In this document: positions 38,193 to 46,618 of the stretch, in pieces
Layout of the letters: each line of letters starts with the position of its first letter
Position numbering within the stretch: the first letter of the stretch is position 1
Origin: an uncultured Mucilaginibacter sp.
GTDB taxonomy: Bacteria > Bacteroidota > Bacteroidia > Sphingobacteriales > Sphingobacteriaceae
NCBI GenBank assembly: GCA_903864275.1
Contig: CAIPFE010000009.1
Location: 62,001 to 126,000 of the forward strand
Reading direction: 5' to 3'
Length of the DNA stretch: 64,000 nt
Made by a program: the position numbers and the translations under genes
The notes under the pieces: model-generated
Databases searched by the model: none
What the model saw: the letters and a program-made list of their open reading frames with translations, nothing else
What the model was told of the DNA's origin: nothing

Positions 38193-38285
38193 GTGTTGAT
38201 TTGTATGATAAATAAAACGTTTATTAAAAACCCAATCCGCTCTTATTTGTCTATTCTTAGACACAGACATATTAAATAATACCTC

Positions 38286-39128
38286 ATGAAAAAAATCATC
38301 ATTTTATCGCTTCTATTATTTGCTTTTAAGGCAGAAGCCCAAAAAAGTGTAACTTTTAAATTTAAGTACCTGCCTACCCATAATTATGACGGAACATTAA
38401 CTATGGGTATAAATTGCAATGTTACTTTAAAAGGCGATACGCAAATAATTAATAAGTTAAAAGCGCAGGGTATAAGCCAGCCTGTAGTATTAAATGTTTC
38501 GGTGAAAATGAATGGCAATACAAAAACCGGCTCACCCGATGCGAATGGTATTTTCCCGCTGGTGATGAGTTATAAAATGGATACCTTAAATGTGAATGTT
38601 GGGGGTAAGGCCATTCCTATACCTTCTAAAATTAATTCCGGCATAAATATTTACGGGCACGTTGGCGCTGATGGTAAATTAAAGGCGGACTCGATAGGGG
38701 GAAGTAAAATGAAGGACACCTCTCAACAGAAAATGTCCCAGATGATGAACTCTTTTCAAAATATGATCAAATTCCCCGATCATCCGATGCAAATTGGTGA
38801 TACCTTCACCCAGGATATGCCATTTAATATACCCATGGCCGGGAACAATATGACCACTAATGCAAAAGTTGTGTACAAACTGGTGAGTATTGCTAATGGA
38901 AATGCATATTTTGATGCTACTCAAAGTATGAATATGACCATACCTATCAAAGGAGAATCAATGACGCTAACCGGCGCCGGTACAGGCAAGTTAGTTTATG
39001 ATATTAAAAACAGTTTCCCGGTAGATTATAAAAGCTCCATCAATTTAACCTTCAGCGGGAAGATACATACACTTGATATTAATGGAACGGCGGCGATGGA
39101 TATGGATTATAAGAATGGGATAAATTAG
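38286..39128 (+). CDS. Secreted protein of unknown function (DUF6263-like)
   Basis: The 280-residue protein has a signal peptide (MKKIIILSLLLFAFKAEAQ). The mature part is beta-rich with repeated hydrophobic/polar alternation and motifs such as FPDHPMQIGDTFTQ and GTGKLVYDIKNSFP. These resemble the DUF6263 family of Bacteroidota exported proteins; I am moderately sure of that assignment. There is no lipobox. It stands alone between thiL and the convergent rmuC gene. Confidence 0.75.
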   Translation: MKKIIILSLLLFAFKAEAQKSVTFKFKYLPTHNYDGTLTMGINCNVTLKGDTQIINKLKAQGISQPVVLNVSVKMNGNTKTGSPDANGIFPLVMSYKMDTLNVNVGGKAIPIPSKINSGINIYGHVGADGKLKADSIGGSKMKDTSQQKMSQMMNSFQNMIKFPDHPMQIGDTFTQDMPFNIPMAGNNMTTNAKVVYKLVSIANGNAYFDATQSMNMTIPIKGESMTLTGAGTGKLVYDIKNSFPVDYKSSINLTFSGKIHTLDINGTAAMDMDYKNGIN

Positions 39129-39173
39129 AGGTTTGTTAGTCGGTATTTAAAGAATGAAAAACACCTGTTTGTT

Positions 39174-39198
39174 CCCCCTTTAGGGGGTTAGGGGGCCT
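39174..39198. repeat. GC-rich palindromic repeat, copy 2 (rmuC 3' end)
   Basis: CCCCC-TTTA-GGGGG hairpin (39174–39187) followed by TTAGGGGGCC. On the minus strand it encodes the last residues GPLTP and the TAA stop of rmuC. Confidence 0.75.
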
Positions 39199-40565
39199 TC
39201 TTCATCCCCAATATATTTCTGATCCAACTGCTTATTCGCTTTCGCACCCAATCCCTTAATTTTTTCGGCAGTTTTGGTCAGATTACCATTGCCTTCGGTT
39301 AGTTTGCTGATTGCGTTATCATAAGCATTTTGGCTTAGCTTGATATTTTTCCCGATACCTTCCATATCGCCGACAAAGCCGACAAATTTATCGTACATGG
39401 CGCCGCTGAGGCGGGCAATTTCAAGCACATTGCGGTTCTGTCGTTCCTGTTTCCATATACTGGCAATGGTGCGCAGGGTGGCCAGCAGTGTTGACGGACT
39501 TACAATGACCACCCGTTTATCCCAGGCATCACTGAAAAGTTCGGCATCAATCTGCACGGCAAAACTGAAAGACGATTCTATCGGCACAAAAAGCAGCACA
39601 AAATCAGGGGAGTTGATCTGGTACAGGTCGTGGTAGTTTTTGGACGATAGGTTTAGTACATGGGCACGGATGGATTCCACGTGCGCTTTTGAAAACAGCT
39701 TGCGGTCGTCTTCGGTTTCACAATTCACCAGGCGCTCGTAAGCTATTAAAGATACCTTGGAGTCGATAATTAAGTGTTTTTCATCTGGCAGGTCAATTAT
39801 AGCATCGGGCTGCAGGCGGTTGCCGTCAAGGTCAGTTAAACTGGCTTGCAGGCGGTATTCGCGGTCCTTAACGAGGCCTGAGCGTTCAAGTACGCGCTCC
39901 AAAATAACTTCGCCCCAGTTGCCTTGCTTTTTACTATCGCCTTTTAGGGCTTTTGTTAAATTTTGCGCCTCGTTACTGATCAATTTATTAAGGTCCATCA
40001 GTTGGGTAATAACGCCTTTAAGGGTATTGCGTTCAGCGGCTTCCATGTTATAAACCTTGTCCACTTTTTCCTCAAAAGCCTTAATGTTTTCCTTTAAGGG
40101 ATTTAATAAAATATCAAGATTGGTACGATTGGTCTCGATAAAATTCTTCGACTTTTCATCCAGCAGCTTATTGGCAACATTCTGAAATTCCAGCTGAAAT
40201 TTTTGCTGAATTTCGTGGATGGATTTTTCCTGGTCGGCCAAACGCTGGCGCTGTGCAATAAATTGCTCTTCGGCTTTGGCCATACGGTTTTTTTCGGCGA
40301 GTAATTCCTGGTTCAGGGTAGTTGTTAACTGATCATACCTTGTGCGTTCGTCTTGTAATTGTTTATCTGCTTTGTCGCGCTCGAGGCTCAACCTCGAAAC
40401 ACCTTCTTCGGCTTTAGCCAGTGCGATACTTAGCGCTGAATTTTCATTTTTTAAACGCAATAATTCATCGGCCGAAACACCGTCTGCTGATACTGGCTTC
40501 TTTAAAAAAAGCACAACAGCAATTAAAAGGATTACAATAGAAGCGATTAAGAGATAGAGACCCAT
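39180..40565 (-). CDS. rmuC: DNA recombination protein RmuC
   Basis: The 461-residue protein has one N-terminal transmembrane helix (~2–22), a long coiled coil (~30–200) and a C-terminal RmuC nuclease-like domain. That domain has KKQGNWGEVILERVLE, LPDEKHLIIDSKVSL, FVPIESSFS and the VVIVSPSTLLATLRTI signature. RmuC limits inversions and certain rearrangements; the core resembles a PD-(D/E)XK fold with the IDSK motif. The final residues GPLTP are supplied by a palindromic repeat that also gives the stop codon. Confidence 0.92.
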   Translation of the reverse strand: MGLYLLIASIVILLIAVVLFLKKPVSADGVSADELLRLKNENSALSIALAKAEEGVSRLSLERDKADKQLQDERTRYDQLTTTLNQELLAEKNRMAKAEEQFIAQRQRLADQEKSIHEIQQKFQLEFQNVANKLLDEKSKNFIETNRTNLDILLNPLKENIKAFEEKVDKVYNMEAAERNTLKGVITQLMDLNKLISNEAQNLTKALKGDSKKQGNWGEVILERVLERSGLVKDREYRLQASLTDLDGNRLQPDAIIDLPDEKHLIIDSKVSLIAYERLVNCETEDDRKLFSKAHVESIRAHVLNLSSKNYHDLYQINSPDFVLLFVPIESSFSFAVQIDAELFSDAWDKRVVIVSPSTLLATLRTIASIWKQERQNRNVLEIARLSGAMYDKFVGFVGDMEGIGKNIKLSQNAYDNAISKLTEGNGNLTKTAEKIKGLGAKANKQLDQKYIGDEEGPLTP

Positions 40566-40644
40566 TTTGATAAAAATATTAGCAAAACGAAGGTAGGAAT
40601 TTTTGGGGAAGTCCGAAAGTCAGCAAAGAAAATGTAGCTTAAAA

Positions 40645-40670
40645 CTCCCCCTTTAGGGGGTCGGGGGGCC
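40645..40670. repeat. GC-rich palindromic repeat, copy 3 (gldH 3' end)
   Basis: CTCCCCC-TTTA-GGGGG followed by TCGGGGGGCC. On the minus strand it encodes the terminal GPPTP and TAA stop of gldH, exactly as copies 1 and 2 do for thiL and rmuC. Confidence 0.75.
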
Positions 40671-41144
40671 TTTCTCCACCCTCAATCCCACATCACTCAC
40701 CTCCCGCAAAGGGTTATCCCTCATATTCTGCTCAATATAAATATGGTAAACCCCTTTCGCCGGGAATTTATAATTTGTGCGGAATGGCGACTGGTAACTA
40801 TACAAATTTCCTGAGCCGTTGCCAAGCCATTCGCCGTCTTTGCTGGCCAGCTTTAGTTCATAACGCTTTATCTCCGGTTTTTTATCATGGCCGGTTTGTG
40901 TTATCAGCACAAAAATGTTTGAGTATTTGTAATCGGCCGTTACCCGCAGGTTCATGTATAGGTTATATGGTATTGTTGGATCATCAATATTGACATCAAA
41001 CCTGAATTTGTTAATATATGTCCAGTTATGATCTGGAATTTCTGAATTTTGGTCGATAACTGCGTTTTTATCAGCACAGCCGCTTGTCGACAGCAGGACT
41101 ACTGAAATTGCCGCCAGGTAAAAGGAAATTAAACCCCGCTTCAT
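40653..41144 (-). CDS. gldH: Gliding-motility lipoprotein GldH
   Basis: The 163-residue protein has a lipoprotein signal ending in STSGC (Cys ~23). The mature domain has the GldH pattern WTYINKFRFDVNIDDPTIPYN, YSNIFVLITQ and IEQNMRDNPL. GldH is an accessory factor of the Bacteroidota gliding/type IX secretion machinery and is anchored in a membrane by its lipid. It overlaps ricT by one base at the shared ATG/stop region, and the ricT–gldH pairing is common in the phylum. Its C-terminal GPPTP comes from a palindromic repeat. Confidence 0.9.
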   Translation of the reverse strand: MKRGLISFYLAAISVVLLSTSGCADKNAVIDQNSEIPDHNWTYINKFRFDVNIDDPTIPYNLYMNLRVTADYKYSNIFVLITQTGHDKKPEIKRYELKLASKDGEWLGNGSGNLYSYQSPFRTNYKFPAKGVYHIYIEQNMRDNPLREVSDVGLRVEKGPPTP

Positions 41145-42532
41145 TACTGGCCGCCTCCGTTGTTTCCACCTGGATTGCCGTTGTCGCGGCCGCGATTGCC
41201 ATCCGGGCGGTTTTGATTGTTCCTGTTCGGGCGGAATTTTTTATTCCGGTTGTTATTATTGCCGCCTTCGGGCCTTGGGCCTTGTCCTTCCGGCCGTTGC
41301 CCCTGCCCCTCAGGCCTTAGGCCCTGTGGCCTTACCTGTTGCTGGCCCTGTGCTGCTGCGGGCTGGCGTGGCGAATTTTCAGCGCCATTTGGCCTGTTAT
41401 TTTTATTCCGGTTCTTGTTCTTCTTTTTGTTGTTGTTCCGGCGGTCATCCAGGCGGGTCAAACTATCCTGCCCTACAACATTTTCGTAATCTAAAACTTT
41501 TACCGGCTTGGTTTCTATTTCAACCACTTCGCCCAGATCCGCCGGTACAATGCCCTCGCGGTTCATCCGTTGAATTTCTCTCACACGTTCAAGGGGCAGC
41601 GGTATCCACGATTCCTCGCGGGGATAAGCAAACCACATTAGTTTTTTAAATATGTCGGTTTTCTGCAGGCGGGCGTCGCCGCGCTCGGTCTTTAAAACAT
41701 TTACATTATCGGGGATGTGTTTTAGGGCATCCATATAAGTGTCCAGCTCATAATTGAGGCAGCATTTCAGCTTGCCGCACTGGCCGGCCAGCTTTAAAGT
41801 ATTAAGCGAAAGGTTTTGATAACGTGCAGCCGATGTAGATACTGTTTTAAAATCGGTTAACCAGGTGGAGCAGCATAATTCGCGCCCGCACGACCCGATA
41901 CCACCCAGCCTGCTGGCTTCTTGCCGCATGCCTATCTGCCGCATTTCGATACGGATACGAAAAGCTTCGGCCATTTTTTTAATCAGTTCCCTGAAATCAA
42001 CGCGACCTTCAGCAGTATAATAAAATGTGGCTTTTGTTTTGTCGCCCTGGTAGTCCACATCACTTAACTTCATAGAGAGGTTAAGTTCAAGCGCTAGTGT
42101 CCTCGCTTTGTGCATGGTTTCCCACTCCAGATCTTTGGCGGCTTTCCATTTATCTACATCAGTAATGGTAGCCTTGCGGTATATTTTTTTAACTACGTCC
42201 TCTTCTTTGGCACGGCGTTTCACCATCTGCATCCTCACCAGTTCGCCGGTGATGGATACATGCCCCACGTCGTAGCCGCCCGTCGCGGCTTCCACTACGA
42301 CCAGTTCGCCCGCTTCGAGGTATATATTGTCATTGTTCAGGAAAAATTCCTTTCTTGAACCTTTAAACTTAACCTCTATAACGTTATAAGGCTTATAATT
42401 TGTCGGCATATCCATGTGCGATAGCCAATCGTAAACATCTAACTTGCTGCAGCCATTTGTAAGGCATGAGCCGTTACTTTTGCAGCCCGCGGGTGAGCAT
42501 CCGCCCCCCGTTGAGCAACTTCCACATCCCAT
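41144..42532 (-). CDS. ricT: RicT/PSP1 family protein with disordered C-terminal tail
   Basis: The 462-residue protein has a Cys-rich N-terminus (MGCGSCSTGGGCSPAGC), a PSP1 core at ~45–330 with the paired cysteine motifs CGRELCCSTWL and CGKLKCCLNYEL, and a ~100-residue tail rich in N, R, G, P and Q with repeated RPEGQG units. In Bacillus RicT is one subunit of the Fe-S-bearing RicAFT complex that affects RNA processing. The cysteine layout fits cluster binding. The tail is far longer than in Firmicutes homologues and may bind RNA. It lies between holB and gldH on the same strand. Confidence 0.88.
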   Translation of the reverse strand: MGCGSCSTGGGCSPAGCKSNGSCLTNGCSKLDVYDWLSHMDMPTNYKPYNVIEVKFKGSRKEFFLNNDNIYLEAGELVVVEAATGGYDVGHVSITGELVRMQMVKRRAKEEDVVKKIYRKATITDVDKWKAAKDLEWETMHKARTLALELNLSMKLSDVDYQGDKTKATFYYTAEGRVDFRELIKKMAEAFRIRIEMRQIGMRQEASRLGGIGSCGRELCCSTWLTDFKTVSTSAARYQNLSLNTLKLAGQCGKLKCCLNYELDTYMDALKHIPDNVNVLKTERGDARLQKTDIFKKLMWFAYPREESWIPLPLERVREIQRMNREGIVPADLGEVVEIETKPVKVLDYENVVGQDSLTRLDDRRNNNKKKNKNRNKNNRPNGAENSPRQPAAAQGQQQVRPQGLRPEGQGQRPEGQGPRPEGGNNNNRNKKFRPNRNNQNRPDGNRGRDNGNPGGNNGGGQ

Positions 42533-42547
42533 AATTAATCCGGTATA

Positions 42548-43681
42548 TTAGGTCTCCGCCCTTTGGCGGATCGATAAATTTAACAGTTTTATAATCAGTA
42601 AAGATACATCTAAAAATAAGATTTTCGGGTTTGCATTTCTTTCTATATGATAATGTGCTTTTTCAAGCTCCGAAATGATGCCCTCCGCCTGTGAAATGTT
42701 CATCACATTGGTAATTTTTTGGGCTGTTTCCAGCTCCTGTGCCGGTAAATGCACCAGGCTGCCGGCCCCCGATAAAATAAGGCAGCACTCCCTTAAAAAG
42801 CTTATGCCGTACCTTAAAAAATTCTTCTGGTTTTCGCGGCCCATCTTCGATAGCTGGTCAACAAAGGCCATTACCTCTATCCCTTTATTGGCAAAACAAA
42901 GGCGCAGCCACTGAACAAACTGGCCATGGAAACCATTGCTGCCCTCCTGTAGCATCGTTAGTGCGTCGGATAAATTGCCATTGCATAAATAAGCAATTTC
43001 AGCTGCAGCAGGTTCGGTCTGGTTATATTTTTCGATTAAATGATCTTTAATATCACTATAACTCAGCGCAGGGATCTTTATCAGTTGCGTACGCGACAGG
43101 ATAGTATTCAATATAAGGTCCTGGTTTTGGGCAACCAACACAAACAGCGTATTTGGCTGTGGCTCTTCGATAATTTTTAGCAAGGCATTGCCTGATTTAT
43201 CCAAATATTCAGGCAGCCAAAGGATCAAAACTTTATAAGTTGATTCAAATGGCTTAAAGCTCAATTTTTTGATGATCTGGTGGCACTCGGCGATATTGAT
43301 ATTGGCCTGTTTATTTTCAGCATCAAGGTAACCGCGCCAGGTATCAAGGCTTAAATACGGATTGGCGATAAAAGCATCACGCCATTGCTCAATAAAAGTA
43401 AGGGCTGTATCGTCTTTATGTTTGGCGAAAAACGGGTACGAAAAATGCAGGTCGGGATGCATCAGTTTCTGGTATTTGCGGCATGACGAACATTCGCCGC
43501 AGGAATCGTCAACCTGCTTGTCCTCGCACGATAAATATTGCGCGTAAGCCACCGCCAGCGGCAAGCTCCCCGATCCGCCCGGCCCCAAAAACAGTTGCGC
43601 ATGACTAACCCGGTTTTCGTTTACCGAATTGATCAAACGTTGCTTCACAGCATCCTGTCCAACTATTTGCTTAAACTGCAT
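42548..43681 (-). CDS. holB: DNA polymerase III subunit delta' (HolB)
   Basis: The 377-residue clamp-loader protein begins FKQIVGQDAVKQRLINSV and has a P-loop-like GPGGSGSLPLA that lacks the canonical GKT, as expected for delta'. A zinc-binding cluster follows (CEDKQVDDSCGECSSC) and the LDKSGNALLKIIEEPQPNTLFVL segment with SRTQ (arginine-finger region) marks the AAA fold. It loads the beta clamp together with the gamma/tau and delta subunits. It is 15 bp upstream of ricT. Confidence 0.92.
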   Translation of the reverse strand: MQFKQIVGQDAVKQRLINSVNENRVSHAQLFLGPGGSGSLPLAVAYAQYLSCEDKQVDDSCGECSSCRKYQKLMHPDLHFSYPFFAKHKDDTALTFIEQWRDAFIANPYLSLDTWRGYLDAENKQANINIAECHQIIKKLSFKPFESTYKVLILWLPEYLDKSGNALLKIIEEPQPNTLFVLVAQNQDLILNTILSRTQLIKIPALSYSDIKDHLIEKYNQTEPAAAEIAYLCNGNLSDALTMLQEGSNGFHGQFVQWLRLCFANKGIEVMAFVDQLSKMGRENQKNFLRYGISFLRECCLILSGAGSLVHLPAQELETAQKITNVMNISQAEGIISELEKAHYHIERNANPKILFLDVSLLIIKLLNLSIRQRAET

Positions 43682-43698
43682 TGGTGCGAATTTAGTTG

Positions 43699-43924
43699 TT
43701 AGATATGAGATGTTAGATATGAGATGTGAGATTTTTTAATTTAGATATGAGAATTGAGATATGAGACAAAAAGAACAGCAGGCTTGATCGGCAAAGCATT
43801 AGTAACCCGATTTTGTTATACATAAACATCTATTTGATTCCGAATACTGTAATAACACCTATCTTTGAAGTATGAACGTAGCTGTCTCACATCTCACATC
43901 ACACATCTCATATCTCATATGAGA
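43699..43924. repeat. ATATGAGAT direct and inverted repeats between holB and ruvX
   Basis: Two 14-bp copies of TTAGATATGAGATG stand head to tail at 43699–43726, with partial copies to 43766. A complementary block (TCTCACATCTCACATC, then CATCTCATATCTCATATGAG) lies at 43884–43924. The blocks could pair over about 30 bp, with 120 bp between. The ruvX start codon lies inside the right block. Confidence 0.65.
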
Positions 43925-44332
43925 ATTATGGCCTTTGACTACGGCACCAAACGCATTGGCATTGCGGTGACCGATCCCCTGCAGATCATCGCGACCGGCC
44001 TGGATACTACCCATCCAAATAAAATTATCGATTACCTAAAAAAATACCTGCAAACCGAGCAGGTAGAGCGCTTTATTGTTGGCGAACCCAGGCAAATGGA
44101 TAACACGCCCTCCCAATCGGCCGGGCATGTTAAAGGCTTTGTGAACCTGCTTAAAAAAACCTTTCCCGAAATCCCTATAGAAATGCTGGACGAGCGCTTT
44201 ACCTCAAAAATGGCATCGGCCACCATCGCCCAAAGCGGGATGAATAAAAAGAACCGGCAAAATAAGGAGTTGGTGGATACGATATCAGCGGTGATATTAT
44301 TGCAATCGTGGATGGAGAAAGGTGCGTTTTAG
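43919..44332 (+). CDS. ruvX: RuvX/YqgF family nuclease (16S rRNA processing, Holliday-junction resolvase-like)
   Basis: The 137-residue protein has the RNase H-like fold with catalytic motifs MAFDYGTKRIGIAVTD (first Asp), a middle GEPRQMDNT region, the DERFTSKMA motif and a terminal Asp in ELVDTISAVILL. The family is linked to pre-16S rRNA processing. I chose the ATG at 43919 (MRIMAFDYG), the family's normal N-terminus; an upstream non-ATG extension from 43865 would only translate the repeat block. Confidence 0.92.
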   Translation: MRIMAFDYGTKRIGIAVTDPLQIIATGLDTTHPNKIIDYLKKYLQTEQVERFIVGEPRQMDNTPSQSAGHVKGFVNLLKKTFPEIPIEMLDERFTSKMASATIAQSGMNKKNRQNKELVDTISAVILLQSWMEKGAF

Positions 44333-44345
44333 AGTAGGTCAGACA

Positions 44346-44367
44346 ATTTTCCCTGATCGGGGAAAAT
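44346..44367. terminator. Hairpin after ruvX (ATTTTCCC…GGGAAAAT)
   Basis: A perfect 8-bp inverted repeat with a 6-nt loop lies 14 bp beyond the ruvX stop. No extra T-run follows, so the terminator call is tentative. Confidence 0.4.
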
Positions 44368-44418
44368 GGTAGAAGAACCTTAAAAGAAGGCACAAATTTC
44401 CATTTATTTCAAAATTCC

Positions 44419-44426
44419 TACATTTG
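44419..44426 (+). promoter_or_regulatory. Candidate -7 box TACATTTG before the O-methyltransferase
   Basis: An exact TAnnTTTG match ends 5 bp before the ATG at 44432, so transcription would start at or near the start codon and the mRNA could be leaderless. The -33 region is only a weak AAATTTCC. Confidence 0.4.
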
Positions 44427-44431
44427 CCCTC

Positions 44432-45085
44432 ATGGAAATTTTACCGGATGACCTTCAGGAATATTTGGATAACCATTGCGATCCCGAGCCGGAAGCCTTG
44501 CAAACCATCAACCGCGAAACGTATTTAAAAGTGCTGCGTCCGCACATGCTGTCAGGTCATTACCAGGGGCGGGTGCTGAGTTTTTTGAGCAAAATGATGC
44601 AGCCCAGACGCATCCTCGAAATCGGGACATTTACAGGGTACGCCACCATTTGCCTGGCCGAAGGGTTGACCGACGATGGCATTATTCACACCATCGAGGT
44701 TAACCGCGAGCTGGAGGAAATGCTTAATTCACACTTTAAACTAACAAATGTTGGTAAAAAAATAAAGCAGTGTTTTGGCGAAGCGGCGGCTATAATTCCC
44801 GCTTTGGACGAAGATAATTTCGATATTGTGTTTATAGATGCTGATAAAAAGAATAATTATTTATACTTTGAACTCGTATTTGAAAAAGTACGGCCCGGAG
44901 GGTTAATAATAATTGATAATGTTTTGTGGAAAGGAAAGGTGTATGGCGCTGACCCCGATAGCCATCGGGGTGATGCTGATACACAAGTTATTCGCAAACT
45001 AAATGACCAGGTTGCTGCCGACACAAGGGTTGAGAAGCTGATTCTTCCTATCCGTGACGGACTGCTGATCATCAGAAAAAAGTAA
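44432..45085 (+). CDS. Class I SAM-dependent O-methyltransferase (caffeoyl-CoA OMT-like)
   Basis: The 217-residue protein has the SAM-binding motif ILEIGTFTGYATICLAEGL, the metal-binding motif VFIDADKKNNY and LIIDNVLWKGKV, as in small bacterial catechol-type O-methyltransferases. The natural substrate is unknown. At 44953–44970 a palindrome CCCCGAT-agcc-ATCGGGG lies inside the gene and encodes DPDSHRGD in a surface loop; the same palindrome type occurs at 56845. This may be a repeat inserted into the coding sequence without breaking the frame. Confidence 0.9.
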   Translation: MEILPDDLQEYLDNHCDPEPEALQTINRETYLKVLRPHMLSGHYQGRVLSFLSKMMQPRRILEIGTFTGYATICLAEGLTDDGIIHTIEVNRELEEMLNSHFKLTNVGKKIKQCFGEAAAIIPALDEDNFDIVFIDADKKNNYLYFELVFEKVRPGGLIIIDNVLWKGKVYGADPDSHRGDADTQVIRKLNDQVAADTRVEKLILPIRDGLLIIRKK

Positions 45086-45088
45086 ATT

Positions 45089-45616
45089 ATGAAGAAACTC
45101 TTACTTCTTACGCTGCTTTCAGCCTCATGTTTGCTGGCTTCGGCACAAAAAAACACCCCGAAATCGTATATCGAACTGTTTAAGGAGGATGCCATTCGCA
45201 TTATGCACGAAACCGGCGTGCCCGCGAGCATAATTTTAGGCGTCGCCATGCATGAATCCGGGTGCGGCAACAGCGCGCTGGCGCAGCATTTAAATAACCA
45301 GTTTGGCGTTAAAGGCGGATCGCATAATGTTTATTATCGCAACAATAAGAAAGTGAGCACAGCTTACAAACGTTATGAATCGGTATATGACTCTTTCCAG
45401 GATTTTGCCCGAATCATGACCGAGCGCAGTGAATTTAGCGGCTTAGCCGGGCAGTTTACCCATTTTGATTACCAGGGCTGGGCACACGGCATTCAAAAAC
45501 ATGGTTATGCGCACGACCGCAAATGGTCGAAATATGTATTGTCGATAATTGAAAAATACCAGTTATACCTTTTTGACGAGAAGCCGGAAACCCAAACACT
45601 GGCGCAGAGTAATTAG
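45089..45616 (+). CDS. Secreted glucosaminidase-domain protein
   Basis: The 175-residue protein has a signal peptide (MKKLLLLTLLSASCLLASAQ). The rest is one glucosaminidase/FlgJ-type domain: IILGVAMHESGCGNSALAQHLNNQFGVKGG holds the catalytic Glu, and RYESVYDSFQDFARIM and HGYAHDRKWSKYVLSII follow. It probably cleaves the glycan strands of peptidoglycan in the periplasm. It starts 3 bp after the O-methyltransferase stop and is likely co-transcribed with it. Confidence 0.9.
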   Translation: MKKLLLLTLLSASCLLASAQKNTPKSYIELFKEDAIRIMHETGVPASIILGVAMHESGCGNSALAQHLNNQFGVKGGSHNVYYRNNKKVSTAYKRYESVYDSFQDFARIMTERSEFSGLAGQFTHFDYQGWAHGIQKHGYAHDRKWSKYVLSIIEKYQLYLFDEKPETQTLAQSN

Positions 45617-45718
45617 TTGAGTAGTCCGAAAGTCAGTAAAGTCCGAAAGAAGGTGCAAAAATTGCTCTAAAACTTAACGGGTATAATCTCTATATTCGGT
45701 TAAAATAAAATACCCATT

Positions 45719-46576
45719 ATGAGACCTAAGTTTATCCTGCCGCTATTGCTGTGTGCAATAACGATTGCTATGGTGATATTTGGCTTTACAACTACTGGAA
45801 AACGCGACCACTGGCAACAGCTGTTCAACAGAAAAGACCTTACCGGCTGGGACACGTACATCGGGCCGGACCTCGATAATAGCGGCAAACCGATCACCGG
45901 AACACCGATAGGACTGAACAATGATCCCCGCCATGTTTTTAGCGTTGTTAAACTGGATGGCGAAAACGTTATCCGCATTTCGGGCGAGAACTGGGGCGGC
46001 ATATCCACCAAAAGCGAGTATGAAAGCTATCACCTGCAATTACAGTTTAAATGGGGTGCGCTTTTATGGGGGCAAAAAAAGGGTAAAAAGAAAGATAGCG
46101 GCGTGCTATACCATTCAGTAGGCCCCTACGGCGCTGATTACGGCGCCTGGATGCGCTCGCAGGAGTTCCAGGTCGAGCAGGGCAACTGCGGCGATTACTG
46201 GGGCTGTGCCGGCGCTATGGCGGATATACCGGTAATTAAACAAGCGGATACCGCTTATGTCTACAGTCCGCAGGGAACGATGACCACATTCAGTGCAGCC
46301 AACAAAGTGGGCAGGCATTGCATAAAGCAGGGCGATGCCGAAAATCCCGATGGCCAGTGGAACACCATCGACCTGTATTGTCATGGCGATACCAGCGTAC
46401 AGGTGATGAATGGCAAAGTAATGATGATACTATATCACAACAGCCAGATGGATAACGGAAAAGTATCGCCGCTTACCAAAGGGAAGATCCAGGTACAATC
46501 CGAAGGCTCGGAAGTATATTACAAGGGAATAAAAATAGAAGCTATCGACAGACTGCCGGCGGAGCTTGTTAAGTAA
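45719..46576 (+). CDS. DUF1080 (3-keto-disaccharide hydrolase-type) secreted protein
   Basis: The 285-residue protein has an N-terminal signal anchor (~5–25) and a single concanavalin-like DUF1080 domain. Visible motifs are WQQLFNRKDLTGWDTYIGPD, YHLQLQFKWG, DSGVLYHSVG, QEFQVEQGNCGDYWG and the terminal GKIQVQSEGSEVYYKGIKI. Characterised members cleave 3-keto-glycosides; others are simple sugar-binding modules. It stands alone, with a weak promoter-like TATATTCG before it. Confidence 0.88.
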   Translation: MRPKFILPLLLCAITIAMVIFGFTTTGKRDHWQQLFNRKDLTGWDTYIGPDLDNSGKPITGTPIGLNNDPRHVFSVVKLDGENVIRISGENWGGISTKSEYESYHLQLQFKWGALLWGQKKGKKKDSGVLYHSVGPYGADYGAWMRSQEFQVEQGNCGDYWGCAGAMADIPVIKQADTAYVYSPQGTMTTFSAANKVGRHCIKQGDAENPDGQWNTIDLYCHGDTSVQVMNGKVMMILYHNSQMDNGKVSPLTKGKIQVQSEGSEVYYKGIKIEAIDRLPAELVK

Positions 46577-46618
46577 TTTAGGGAGCGGGTATCCTGTTAT
46601 ATTGATGAAGGATGGTTT

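Noticed and set aside
43865..43918. Upstream non-ATG start of ruvX
   Set aside because: It would translate the ATATGAGAT repeat block; family proteins begin at MRIMAFDYG.
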